Origin: Micropterix aruncella
Taxonomy: Eukaryota > Arthropoda > Insecta > Lepidoptera > Micropterigidae
DNA: 64,000 nt
Reading direction: 5' to 3'
Assembly: GCA_944548615.1 (NCBI GenBank)
Contig: OX155960.1
Span: 9,420,799 to 9,484,798 of the forward strand
Under the pieces are notes generated by a model. That model made no database searches. It was not told the DNA's origin and saw only the letters and a program-made list of their open reading frames with translations. Shown one piece after another: positions 9,467 through 19,591 of the stretch. Numbering within the stretch: the stretch's first letter is position 1; each line of letters starts with the position of its first letter. The translations under genes and the position numbers were made by a program.

Positions 9467-10130
9467 TTGAGATGTCAACCACAACGGGCGAACCCGTCAC
9501 CGCAGGACGTTTTAACGATTCATCGTTCTATCGACCGTGCAGTGAGCGTAGAAGACTTTGGACATAACAAATCCGACGTCTAGCTACGCCACAACCCGTT
9601 AGAGACCAACGCCTTACCGCGAGTAGCCAGGTATGTTACCTGGCGGGCGGCACTCACGCCCTAACTACCAATTGTGACCAGATTTCTCCGGTCTCTCGAT
9701 TGGTTCCGAGTTCGAGGTCGCTTGCGCGGTCCTCTCCCTTACGAAGCGGTGAAACGGAGTATACCGAATCTGTCGCGGACCAAGGCGTCCTTTGCCCGAC
9801 TCTGAACCGGGATCGGATGGCCAATGGTCATTTCAAGAGCAGTCGCCGTAAGGTAGACAACTACCCCCGCTCTATAGGAAACAATACAGTTCCCAGACTC
9901 CCCCGATTGTTAGTCGGAGAGCACAATCGATTGGCTTGCGCCGCTCGGTGCGCAGACCGTCCAGGAGCGCCAGAGGATTGATTCCCAGGGGAGACTGGTT
10001 GACCCAGTGTCCTACCCAGGCTCGCACCCCATGCGTGGAGGCCATCGGATGGGTGTTGACCCGTGAGTGTGACCGACCCTGAAACAGAATGGGTCTTCGT
10101 GGCCAACTCAGCAAGGGCCCATTAGCTCCC
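9467..10130 (+). mobile_element. 664-bp retroposon-like family, full-length copy
   Basis: Flanked by AATAATTCAATATA (9453-9466) and AATAGTTCAATATA (10131-10144), a 14-bp target duplication with one mismatch. It starts TTGAGATGTCAACCACAACG and ends GGGCCCATTAGCTCCC. Conserved internal blocks include GACCAGATTTCTCCGGTCTC, GCCGTAAGGTAGACAACTAC and AGGAGCGCCAGAGG. There is no poly(A) or microsatellite tail. Open frames occur on both strands but are not conserved between copies by codon position. The copy at 51020-51683 has exactly the same length. Confidence 0.8.
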
Positions 10131-10146
10131 AATAGTTCAATATAGC

Positions 10147-10335
10147 AATGTGTACTCCGTCAGCGCAGAATATACAGCAACGAGTGCCGCCAGAGGCAGT
10201 TGCAACGGGACCCAACCGGGTTCGTCCGCCCACCGATTGAGGGCGGTCATAGATTTTATTAATGAAAGTAATATTAGGATGAAATCAGTCCTTAGCTACT
10301 TGCCGGGTAAGTCTTGGGGTGACACATGGTTTTTT
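10147..10335 (+). repeat. Dispersed repeat ending in CTTGGGGTGACAC
   Basis: Matches the reverse complement of 2851-3005 and ends in GGGTAAGTCTTGGGGTGACA followed by CATGGTTTTTT, the same terminus as the G-rich repeats at 130-482. It directly follows the 664-bp copy. Confidence 0.5.
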
Positions 10336-10639
10336 AGTTTGTTGCTGGGTGCAACATAATAATATTAACAGAACGCTATTCGTACGAAAAGGAGAGCTTT
10401 TATTGCCTGCAGGCAATATTTAAAGCTAATCTACTCTTGTATGAACATTATTTGCTAATACATGCTTCGTAACTTAACCTATATAAAGAGTATGACAAAT
10501 ACAAAAAAATAAGATGGAAAGAGATATATATTTAACTTTTTGTGTGGACAGGATGTTCCACACCAATAATCTAACACCTTAAGACGCTACGGTTTAAAAA
10601 GGAGGAGAAGGGGAAGGGAAAGGGAATTTATGTGGAAGA

Positions 10640-10795
10640 TTTCAAATGTTCTCTGAGTCTGTTTTTGAAACTTGTTATGCTTGGCGTGGTTCTCACATTT
10701 TTCGGCAAAGCATTCGAAAGACTGGCTCCGTGCACAGTGAAAGAGAATGAAAAGAAGTCAGTGCCGTGACTATAGGTTTTTAATCGATTTTCAAT
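10640..10795 (-). pseudogene. Non-LTR reverse transcriptase C-terminal fragment
   Basis: The minus strand reads TYSHGTDFFSFSFTVHGASL, then SNALPKNVRTTPSITSFKNR and LREHLKSST followed by a stop at 10640. LSNALPKNVR..SITSFKNRL is the LWNxLPxxVR...FKxxL signature that closes many CR1/Rex-type reverse transcriptases; the usual W has changed to S. Only the last ~45 codons are present. A similar tail in better condition lies at 40325-40485 on the plus strand. Confidence 0.6.
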
Positions 10796-10800
10796 TTGAC

Positions 10801-11892
10801 TAAAATGTATTGACTATTTCTATTATTAAGTAGGCACATATTAATTATACCTTGACTATTTTTATTTGCAATATAATCACTAAGACATTTTATTTTACTT
10901 TTTGACAATCGTCACATTTTTTTTGTTATTTTTGACATTATATTTAATAATTTTATACTAAAATTTTATACTGTTTTTATCTGGTAAACTAAATGGTAAG
11001 ACTCGATTGAATTCTAAAATAATACCTTCTTTATTCTTACCAGTAACCTTTTATGTTTTAATTATTAATATAAGAATTTGATCATTAATGAAGAATTCAA
11101 TCATATCACGGCCAAATATAAATGTAATACACCTGTCTATACAACTATGTATTAGTTTTTAGGACAATAAATTATTTGATTTGATTTGATAGGGATAGAG
11201 AGTAGCAGGTTATCTTTTGATCTAATTAACATAATAAATATTCAATTTAGAAATGCGTAAAACATCACTACATAATGTTGAATGAATACAAATCACACGA
11301 AACGGGCAAACGTAAACGGATTACGAATCAATCTAGAATTTATATCGCGAAATCCATCAAAGGGCGAAATGTTTTGGTTTTAATCTGTTCATGGGCGGAT
11401 TAATTGACAGATTTGAAAAGCAAAATCGCCGACCCGCAACGAAATGGACTCAAATTATATTGCCGGCGATATAAAATGGCCAGTCGGCGTTACACTGACA
11501 GCGGCGGAGCTTTTATCTGTATTAAATAACGCTACGGTCTGCCTATTTCAGAGGGAAAAATTACGTTTTTCTACCCTTTGACCCAAAACAATTTTTATGA
11601 TTGGACGAATGATCCAGCTCAGCCTTGCTTAGAACGTATCATATTATTTTATTTTATTTTATACTGGAACCAAACAGAACTACATACATTGCAATAAAAA
11701 CGTATTTAAAAGTGACAAAAATCCATTAATGTGATTCCGAATATAAAGTATACAAAATAAACGCAATATACTTTTATATTGTTTCGGCGTGAGAATGGGG
11801 GGAATCAAGATGGGAAGTGAGGTGAAAGGAAGAGACAAAATAGATTTAAATCATGTACTAGCTCATCATGCTCTAGCTAGCATTATCATGTA
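10801..11892. other. AT-rich intergenic sequence with one LINE tail
   Basis: No gene is supported. At 11100-11190 a LINE-like 3' end reads GTCTATACAACTATGTATTA to AATAAATT and an ATTTG tandem. The segment 11280-11540 has balanced composition and no match elsewhere in the window (for example GGGCGGATTAATTGACAGAT), so it may be single-copy DNA; function unknown. Confidence 0.4.
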
Positions 11893-12170
11893 CTAGCTGT
11901 TGCCCGCGGCTTCGCTTCGCGTAAAGTGACGAAACGATTTGTTAATTTAAGTAGGGTGGCGTTTATTTGCCTCTTTAGACGCTACCTTTAGATATGCAGT
12001 GCCAGACGTCCCCTCAGATGCAGGCTACCTATATTGTAGACGTACGCGTCTTGTTCCTCGCCACCCGCACCGCCGTCCGCTGAACGCTGACCTTGCTGGG
12101 CCAGCAGCCGCCGCCGCTTGATAAGTATTTCAGTGTGGTTGCACTCGTTACTAATTTCATGATAAAACTA
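11893..12170 (-). mobile_element. Helitron-type 3' end
   Basis: On the minus strand the sequence ends GAAGCGAAGCCGCGGGCAAC then AGCTAG followed by T. A GC-rich hairpin (GCCGCGGGC) shortly before a CTAG end, inserted between A and T, is the structural mark of Helitrons, and this particular end is common in Lepidoptera. The inner boundary is a guess. Confidence 0.5.
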
Positions 12171-12177
12171 TACCACA

Positions 12178-12840
12178 ACTTGGGTTGTCGACTACAGCGG
12201 GCGAGCCCGTCACCTCAGGAAGTTTTAACGATTAGTCGTTCTATCTCCCTGGAAGTGAACGTAGAAGACTTGGGGACGAAACAGTCCACCGTCTAGCTAC
12301 GCCACAAGCCCGTAAGAGGCCAACGCCTTAACCGCGAGATAGCCAGGAATGTTACCTGGCGGGCCGACACTCACGCCCTTACTTCCAATTGTGACCAGAT
12401 TACTCCGGTCTCTCGATTGGTTACGAGTTCGAGGTCGCTTGCTCCCTCTACCTTACGAAGCGGTGAAATGGTGTAAACCGAATCTATCGCGGACCATAGC
12501 GTCCTTTGCCCGGCTGTTCACCCAGGATCGGATGGCCGATGGTCGTTTCAAGAGCAGTCGCCGTAAGGTCCGCAACCACCCCCGCTCTATAGGAAACAGT
12601 ACTGCTTCCAGACTCCCCCGACTGTTAGTCAGAGTGCACAGTCGATTGGCTATCGCCGCACGGTGCGCAGACTGTCCAGGAGCGCCAGAAGTTTGATTCC
12701 CAGGGGAAACTGACCATAAGGCCAGAGTCCTACCCAGGCTCGCACTTCATGCGTGGAGACCGTCGGATAGGTGTTGACCCGTGAGTGTGACCTACCCTGA
12801 ACAGAATGGGTCTTCGTGGCCAACTCAGCAAGGGCCCATT
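12178..12840 (+). mobile_element. 664-bp retroposon-like family, near-full-length copy
   Basis: Runs from TTGGGTTGTCGACTACAGCG to AGCAAGGGCCCATT and stops before the terminal AGCTCCC. It aligns over its whole length with 9467-10130. No target duplication is visible, and the sequence after 12840 is unrelated, so the 3' end may be slightly truncated. An open frame at 12349-12696 exists but is not matched in length by other copies. Confidence 0.75.
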
Positions 12841-13104
12841 AAGGCGACGTACTACTTAAAAAATAAACCGTATCTGAGTTTTTAAGCCCCGCCTACTTAC
12901 CCCCTCCCCTCGCGACGGGGCAGGTGTTTATTATGTTGACTCATCTCGCAGCGATATTCACTCGCTATCGATGTCTGGACTAAACACACTAGGTATACAC
13001 TATTGCAATGGGATTTATATTTTGGGGTTATGCAAGTGTCATGTACCTACGCTGGTGAAGAAGGCTACGCTTTATCATCATCTAAACTTGAACATTATAT
13101 TACT

Positions 13105-13320
13105 TTCCCGGCCGCCACTGGTAGGGAAGGTGTTGTGATCGTGCGGAAAAAAATGTTTAGATAACGATAGAGATGTCCATTTTGAGGTCCACCAAGATGA
13201 TTAAGACCATTTTCAGAGAAATGTATGTCTGTTTGCCTGTATGTAATCTCTCACGATAACTGCCGAGCCGTTGAACCGATTGAGTTGAAATTTGGATAGT
13301 ATCACCCTGGAATGCGCCCA
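13105..13320 (+). repeat. SINE-like dispersed repeat
   Basis: Contains TTACTTTCCCGGCCGCCACT, TTTTGAGGTCCACCAAGATG, ATTAAGACCATTTTCAGAGA and TGAACCGATTGAGTTGAAAT. The same blocks occur at 43336-43449 and 49615-50180. Confidence 0.5.
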
Positions 13321-13334
13321 TTAGATTTTGGCTG

Positions 13335-13640
13335 TCAACTGTTAAACCAAACTATCACTGTCAAAAATTGACAGAAGCCATATCTTACAGAATTTCATTT
13401 GCGATATGTCATTTGAAATCCCCTGAAAAACTGTATTAAGAAGAGTCACCTGTCACTAATTAATTTTCGACATTTTAAAATTATTTTAAATGGTGATAGA
13501 TGACAATTGGAGAAATGCCGTTTGGATACAGTTTTCCAAGGGCTTTTAAATGACATAAATCGCAATTCATGTTCCGTGAGATACAGCTTTAGTATTTTTT
13601 TGATAGTTGTAGTGACAGTTTTTGATAGTATTTCTGAGTA
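13335..13640. mobile_element. Foldback (MITE-like) element
   Basis: The left arm (13340-13470) and right arm (13500-13635) are imperfect inverted repeats. CATATCTTACAGAATTTCAT, ATATGTCATTTGAAATCCCC and GAAAAACTGTATTA on the left pair with ACAGTTTTCCAAGGGCTTTT, AAATGACATAAATC and GAGATACAGC on the right. No clear target duplication was found. Confidence 0.55.
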
Positions 13641-13644
13641 GATA

Positions 13645-14230
13645 CATACATATTAAATGTAAAGAGACGAATAAATACATTTAAAATTGCGCAGTACATT
13701 TGAGACTTCCTTTTTGTAGCCTTGACAGTGTCGCTTTGTAGTGGTGCGCCGACTTTTGTAATTAAAATTCATCAAATGATAATACATTTTCAAAAGCCTG
13801 TTCATCATTATTAATTAGATCTGTACTCAGCACAGATTTGGAATATCGTGTACTTTTCGGTGGCTCTATATTGCTTGTGCTTTGCTTTGGAGTGTTATTG
13901 GCAAGTACATTCTCTGTGAGTTCTTTGCTCACTTTGTGATGGAATCACTGAAAACTAACTACCGCTTAAGCGTTGGACAAGGGAGAGGAACCGATTTCTT
14001 TCGTTTTATCGTGTCGTTTCTTTTATTTGCTTCTTTCAAAGTGTATTCAGGCTCCCTTAAATCCATATTCCTTCATACTCCTGGATCGATAATTTCAGGT
14101 AATACACAGTCCATATAAAAACAAACAAGTTTTTTCCATGACATTTGTCCAAATCAAATCATTCGTCTGTATATATTCGGTTTTGAGGAGATCGTTTTTA
14201 CCAGACCAAAATGTAAATAGGCACACTTCC
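13645..14230. other. No recognisable feature
   Basis: Mixed AT-rich sequence with no supported gene or in-window repeat match. Confidence 0.35.
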
Positions 14231-14234
14231 TTTC

Positions 14235-14557
14235 CAGTTATATGTATCGTTCCAGTTACAGTTTCTTTCCAGCACACTTTCTTTAAAGTTATCCACAATA
14301 CCACAGATAGTTCATACCTTGTTGAAAACTTACGTTTTTTCGTTCCTCAGCGATTAATTCGCAATTCACGCACGTTTGAGGTATCTCGTGCCAATACCAA
14401 CTACGGGAAACATTCCATCGCTTATGGGCTGATATGCACGTACGACTCTTGTTTCTCCACCATCGACATTTTCAACCTCAACCAACCGACGTTCGTTAAA
14501 GAATTATTCAAATCAATTGCACCTAACGAGCTTGTTAATACCTATAGTAATTAGTTA
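14235..14557 (+). pseudogene. Jockey-group reverse transcriptase C-terminal fragment
   Basis: The frame reads FFKVIHNTTDSSYLVENLRF, FVPQRLIRNSRTFEV, SRANTNYGKHS and IDIFNLNQPTFVKELFKS before a TAG-type stop near 14554. The pattern N..DS..L...F.VP.R..R....F....TNYG...........D.F......F is the end of Jockey/R1-group reverse transcriptases. Only this tail remains. A related but different tail sits at 30565-31002. AATAAAATT follows 20 bases after the stop and could be the element's polyadenylation signal. Confidence 0.6.
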
Positions 14558-14754
14558 TATACTTTCTATACAACAAAATAAAATTCGAAATTTAAATTCT
14601 AAGTGTCAACATATTTTAAAATTTTCTCCCCTCTAAATAATAATTAAATAATAAATTTTAGTGATTATAGTGCAATTCTATAGTCTGGATTAACTCGCGG
14701 TTAACACGGGACGCGTCCCGAAGGATCTGATCGGTCTGAGCTGTTCACTTTAAA

Positions 14755-15145
14755 TATTCGACCAGCGTGTCTATGGAAAAGTCGACCATCGAAAACAAGC
14801 GAGCTGTAGTTACTGGCTGAAGGCAGATCGACTTTGCTGAAGATACATCGGAGGACTTACTGAAGGTGGTGGTGGATTTGATTGACCAGCCACCTTTTGA
14901 AGACTATATGCAAAGACTCTCAGAAGGAGGTTACCGCAAGGTATAAGGACGATCAATTGTGCGCTGGCAGCTTAGAAGGATTACGAGACTCTTGTGGAGG
15001 CGATAGTGGTGGACCTCTGCAAGTGGCGATAGCTGACAACCAATGCCTTTTCAACATAATCACCGTTACCAGTATTGGAAAGAGCCCTTGCGGAAGTGCC
15101 AAGGGACCTGGCATATACACTGCCGTGAAGAGTCATGTGAAATAA
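14755..15145 (+). pseudogene. Trypsin-like serine protease, C-terminal part, broken
   Basis: Upstream codons read STSVSMEKSTIENKRAVVTG and then TGA where the family has the W of TGWG. The frame continues DFAEDTSEDLLKVVVDLI and DYMQRLSEGGYRK; a frameshift near 14940 leads into YKDDQLCAG, DSCGGDSGGPLQVA and GIYTAVKSHVK. GDSGGP carries the catalytic serine, and the D six residues before it is the trypsin-like specificity residue. The His and Asp catalytic segments are upstream and missing. Two inactivating changes make this a pseudogene. No introns interrupt the fragment, so it may be a retrocopy. It runs into a clip-domain segment in another frame. Confidence 0.75.
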
Positions 15146-15477
15146 ATGGCGTTTTAGGAGTATGTCTACCGGCGAAAAATTGTCCAAAAACTGAGGGGGA
15201 TTTGCCAAAAGGGAAACTATCACAATTTTGTATAATGTCGGAACAAGAGACTGTATGCCGTATTCAACACAGCCCCATGAGCAACAACACGAGATCATCA
15301 GAAAACCAGGATAAATCCAATAATGCATCTTCTATATCACCGCCTACTACAACAACTACCAATAAGTCACCGGTCATCTCTACAATAGCTCCAGAAAAAA
15401 CTCAAACATCACCACAAGCCATAACTACCAATTTCATAAATGACAGTGTGAAAAACGAACTAAATCCGAAAAAATAG
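15112..15477 (+). pseudogene. Clip domain plus Ser/Thr-rich linker of a serine protease, misplaced
   Basis: A frame shifted by one relative to the protease reads CREESCEINGVLGVCLPAKN, then CPKTEGDLPKGKLSQF, CIMSEQETVC, then a long S/T/P/N-rich stretch (TTTTTNKSP and similar) to a stop at 15475-15477. The spacing C..G..GVC....C...........C......VC matches the disulfide-knotted clip domain that precedes the protease domain in insect clip proteases of the melanization and Toll cascades; the last of the CC pair is now R. A T/S-rich linker normally joins clip to protease. Here the order is inverted: protease end first, clip and linker after. The two frames overlap at 15118-15142. Confidence 0.65.
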
Positions 15478-15584
15478 CTCTGCAATATTGAGTAAAAATT
15501 TAACAATGACAGTCATTGCTGCGTTAGCGATTAATTGATTTATTTTATTTTATCTGCATCCAAACTTTTCTCTGGTCGTAACGG

Positions 15585-15765
15585 TCTCCGTTCCATCGGG
15601 TTCAGAAGAGGGAGGAAGAGAGAGTGCACCCGTGGTCGCGCGCCCACCTGTGCACTATAATATAGCCTGCGCACTTGACTGCTTCCGAACAGTGGACTCT
15701 GAGAAGACTAAAGAAGTCACTAGAATCTACAATGCAGTCGCTGTGGCCGAACACGGCTAGAAGGA
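15585..15765. repeat. LINE-type 3' UTR-like repeat
   Basis: GC-richer block with CACCTGTGCACTATAATATA, GCCTGCGCACTTGACTG and CGCTGTGGCCGAACACGGC. I recognise the style of common lepidopteran RTE-group 3' regions, but there is no coding part to confirm it. Confidence 0.3.
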
Positions 15766-15784
15766 TATATATACAACATATCAG

Positions 15785-15910
15785 TAGCTACCACAAATAT
15801 TTATAAATATCTATAAATATTTATTATATATCTATAAATACCTATAAACATCAATAAATATCTGTATTTATATATCCACTATACGACCTATCTATATCTT
15901 TATTTATATC
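15785..15910. repeat. ATATCTATAAATA minisatellite
   Basis: Imperfect tandem units of 12-14 bases around ATATCTATAAATATTTA, continuing into TATATCTATATACATATACA. Confidence 0.6.
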
Positions 15911-16187
15911 TATATACATATACACATACCATCGTCTAACTCCTTCTTCCTAATCACTTCCAATTCCCTACCTCTCCCATCGGTTTTCTATATATTTTTT
16001 ATATTTAATATGAACTTTGTTTATTTTATAATTAAATTTTAAGTGTAATATGCTGAAATCCAAATGTGTAATAAACGATTATAGGCGTAATGTTTTTCTT
16101 TTTTTTCTACATTTATGCACACGTATGTATATTGTATGCGCTGTATTTTTCCAGAAATAAAATAAAAAATAAATAAATAAAAAGAAA

Positions 16188-17345
16188 TTATATATGGACC
16201 TGTCCTTGAACTTGAACGTACCAGTGATGTTTGATGCTGATTTCAAGTTTTCCATCTTTCTGTTTCCAAAATGTCACTTTTCTTTTTCTTGTCGCTTCCG
16301 TTAACCAGATTCTATGCGCTGTAATGGGAAATTTGACTTCAAAAATATAATCATCAGATATTCCATCTGGAGAAGCTCCCAAAAATGGAAATTTAGGGTC
16401 AATGAATAATCCACATTGCTGAATTTCCACTTTTTCTAGACATATTTTTCATTCTAGTGCAGTTGTTTCATTTTCTTTTCCATGGCAAATTGATGCTACG
16501 TTGCTCAAATCCCATTTTCAGTCATGGATTTAACTAAATTGGCGCATTTTGTGTGTTGTTAACTATTGACAATTTTGCCAAAGTTAGACGCAGTTACCAT
16601 TTTTCTTCGTAATTCCAACCACTCGCTGCTTTCACCTTGAATAACCGTAAGTTTTTCAATTCGCAATCGATCATTTTTCTATTTTCCAATTCTTGAAATA
16701 ACAGAGCTTTGCTTTTTTCGAATATTTCTGATGGAACATCGGGTTGGTTGCAATGTTCTCCATAATGCGAATTATTGTTTTTTTTTTTCAAAAAAACTTT
16801 CTGCTTTTATTTCTTTTATAAAGAATGGATTTACTTAAATGCCTCTGTCTTCTTTATTCCACTTTTGATATCCTGCCAGAGGGACTTTTGCCTATATATT
16901 TTTTATGTAATCTTGAGAGTGGCTGTTTTGTATTAAATGATATAACTGCCGCATTACATCGCGCTTGGTAAGACTGCTTTTGGGTGTAATTTGTCCTCTT
17001 ACCACCAATAAATTTTGCAATGATGCCGTTAAACCTTTCGAGAACATTACTATCTACATCATGAATTAGGCTTCTTGCATGTATTGCTACCTACGTTTTA
17101 AGTTATGTAACGTATTCTTTCCCAAATAATGTCACCCATCAAACAACTCATTGCATCCAGTGTTTCATTTTCCGACAAACAATTTTAAAAACTTCTACAT
17201 TTATCATGGTTTCCAAATGCATCTATCGGGGCGTTCAAAATGTCATTATACAGGCAATCAATTTTCTCATCAATTGAAAAGTTTTGACATTTATTATAAG
17301 CTACTGCTGATGTAATATTTCTTCGCATTTTTAGTTTTTTTTTTC
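16188..17345 (-). pseudogene. YqaJ-type nuclease domain gene, heavily decayed
   Basis: Read on the minus strand in several shifting frames: YNDILNAPIDAFGNHDKC (~17210-17265), then HDVDSNVLERFNGIIAKF, IGGKRTNYTQKQSYQARC and AVISFNTKQPLSRLHKKYIG (~16890-17065). Further on come LLFQELENRK, VTASNFGKIV (~16590), and finally QQCGLFIDPKFPFLGASPDG and IFEVKFP before the end near 16188. GLFID.....LGASPDG...E.K.P is the core of YqaJ-like PD-(D/E)XK nucleases; D of SPDG and E.K of EVK are the expected metal-site residues. Such genes are multicopy and mobile-like in many insects. Numerous stops and frameshifts show decay. The extent to 17345 is inferred. Confidence 0.65.
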
Positions 17346-18785
17346 ACAGACATTACAAGTTGAATAAAAGCTTTTAAAAAGTAGATACCTACGTTTTGTT
17401 TTTTAAATTACAATTCTGCCTATCTGACGGTTTTCTATATTAGAACGGTCAGAATCGTAGCCTAATAGTATATTATATTTATACATGGTGTATAGCTCTG
17501 TCATATGGCTCTAACGCAAATGTATTGGCATTATTTACTGTCCCCTTATATATGACACATTTTGATTCGCGGGAAGCAAGCTGAAGTGGCGCACTTGTTT
17601 TAAACTCGCATAAGATCACACCGGTCGTAGGTTCAAAACCTACCGATTTTTTTTTTTTTTTTTGTTTTTATACATAAAGAAACATTGTTATCAAATAAAT
17701 GAACACTTTTTATTAAAAAAAAGTAATATTGTAAATAAAAAATAAAAAAAAATAAATATTAAATATTATTTTACTTATTATTGTTTCTATTTTTCAACAT
17801 ATGATTTATCATGTTTTTAAACCTCTTTCATTTACACGGTGAAATAGCCATCTAAAACCGATATTTTTTTACTTCACATCTCCGATCCATCGAAATGTCA
17901 ATTTGGTAATAATAAGTCATGAAACAGAGCGTCGCGAACGCAACCGCATATGTCGGCCTTCGAAGCCGAAATGAACCACGTTTCTAAGAGCCAATAACAT
18001 TTCATTATAAAAGGTTGGCTGTTATGCCATTTGAATCAGTAATTGATCCCCACATAAGAACCATATTGACCCAATGTCGCTTGCGGCATTTTGAATGCCA
18101 GCGCGTCGTCGCGAGAAGAGCGCGCTCATCTCATTGTATGACAAAAATAATATAAACGGGCTCTGCAAAATATTATTTTTAAAATATACTGATATTTTAT
18201 TTGAAAAAAATAATCGTCAGTACTACAAGTTTATTGTACATAGTTTATGTAAAAAAAACAAACTTGAAAAAAACACACAGTAATAAGTAATATTTAACAG
18301 TGAATATGGATGAAAGTTACACTTTTTATATAATTTTTTTTAACAAGAAAAACTTATTTTTTTAAATTTATGCGAAAGCATTCCTCTTTACAACTATTGT
18401 TAAAATGCCGTAGTATTTTTTTTGAGTTTCTTGATCGTGCAGTTTAGTGTGAGGCACGTTTCAAAAAATGCTCTAAAATGAAAATTTCCTGTATAGCTCC
18501 CAGATTTAATTATTTTCCTCAATTTTCCAATACTTAAAAAAAATCTGAAATAGCTATCTACTTAAGAAAGGTACTGTGAGTTACGATATTTTTTTTTTGT
18601 TGGCTAACATCATCAGTTATTTCAGTATGACTGTTCAAAAATTGCCAAAAAATGTAATTTTCGAAATTTACCTACATCGTCGCCTTAACTCCCCACATAA
18701 AACGATACCACAAAAAAACTTATAAAAATTAACCACCTGTAATAATGGATTTATTTATTTTGATAAGGAATCTTATTTTATTGCT
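17346..18785. other. AT-rich intergenic sequence
   Basis: No supported gene. It contains one tRNA-like segment (17572-17663) and long T or A runs; the rest shows no repeat match inside the window. Confidence 0.35.
17572..17663 (+). other. tRNA-like segment with pol III B-box and T-run
   Basis: GTAGGTTCAAAACCTACCG (17627-17645) forms a perfect T-arm-like stem-loop with a B-box (GGTTCAAAACC), followed by a run of 17 T, a pol III terminator. An A-box-like GAAGTGGCGCAC lies ~40 bases upstream. I cannot close an acceptor stem or name an anticodon, so this is probably a decayed tRNA or a tRNA-derived SINE head. Confidence 0.3.
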
Positions 18786-18786
18786 A

Positions 18787-18900
18787 ACTAGCAACCCGCC
18801 CCCGCTTCGTACGTGTGCAATTTATTAATAAATAAAACGATGAGTGCGCTAAGCAAGGAATTATGAAATATATTTATTTTATACCGTTTATTTATGTAAA
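18787..18900 (-). mobile_element. Helitron-type 3' end
   Basis: The minus strand ends GTACGAAGCGGGGGCGGGTT then GCTAG and T, a GC-rich segment before CTAG as in the other lepidopteran Helitron ends here. The inner boundary is not visible. Confidence 0.4.
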
Positions 18901-19587
18901 AGTTTTTAGATATGTCACAAATGAGAAATATAAATAATGTTAAAATTACTTTCAGACGCAATTTTATCGTGAAGCATTGATCGAAATTTGACCACGGCTT
19001 ATAGATTCAAATTTGTTTAATTTTAACTGTCACCGTCAACATTTTATTTGTACTGACAGTTATTATAGAATGTTTTTATATAAACATAAAAATAAAGATA
19101 CCTATAATTATTGTCCGAATTGGGATGGTATATTCATAGTGATACTGCGTAACATTACGTTTCACACAATTCCCTGTTATCGTAACAGATTGACAGATTT
19201 ACCTATTCGCTATGTTTCTTAAGTGAAATAATGTTAATAATTAATTTCTCATTAATTAATAACATTATTTCACTGGCTTAACTGTAATATCTAACTCATA
19301 TCAAATATTATTTCATATAAATCCGCATATAGAATAGAACATGTTTATAATTTAAAATCTTTGTATATTCTTATGCATGCTCTCAATATTATATTAAGAA
19401 AAATATTAACGTAATGTGTAAAAGTTTTTTTCCGATAAGCCTTTTCTTCAGTGCTGTGGCGTACCCTTTTCCCTTCAACTCTTTATTATTTGTAGGCAGG
19501 TGGTTATAAATTTTTATTGAGTTGTATAAAGATCCAAAAACATATTATACAACCGAATTAATAACCTCGACCTTTTTTTAAAGTCAG
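18901..19587. other. AT-rich sequence with one hairpin
   Basis: No gene is supported; the only structure seen is the hairpin at 19222-19274. Confidence 0.35.
19222..19274. repeat. 24-bp hairpin with 5-base loop
   Basis: AGTGAAATAATGTTAATAAT plus TAAT (19222-19245) pairs with ATTAATTAATAACATTATTT plus CACT (19251-19274) with one mismatch. Confidence 0.7.
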
Positions 19588-19591
19588 TTAA

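Noticed and set aside
9700..9981. 93-codon plus-strand frame inside the 664-bp family
   Set aside because: Corresponding frames in the other copies start and stop elsewhere and minus-strand frames are equally open, so the openness reflects composition.
12349..12696. 115-codon frame inside the second 664-bp copy
   Set aside because: Shares only part of its frame with the copy at 9467-10130; no recognisable domain.
17572..17663. A functional tRNA gene
   Set aside because: T-arm and terminator are present but no acceptor stem or anticodon arm could be closed; kept only as tRNA-like.
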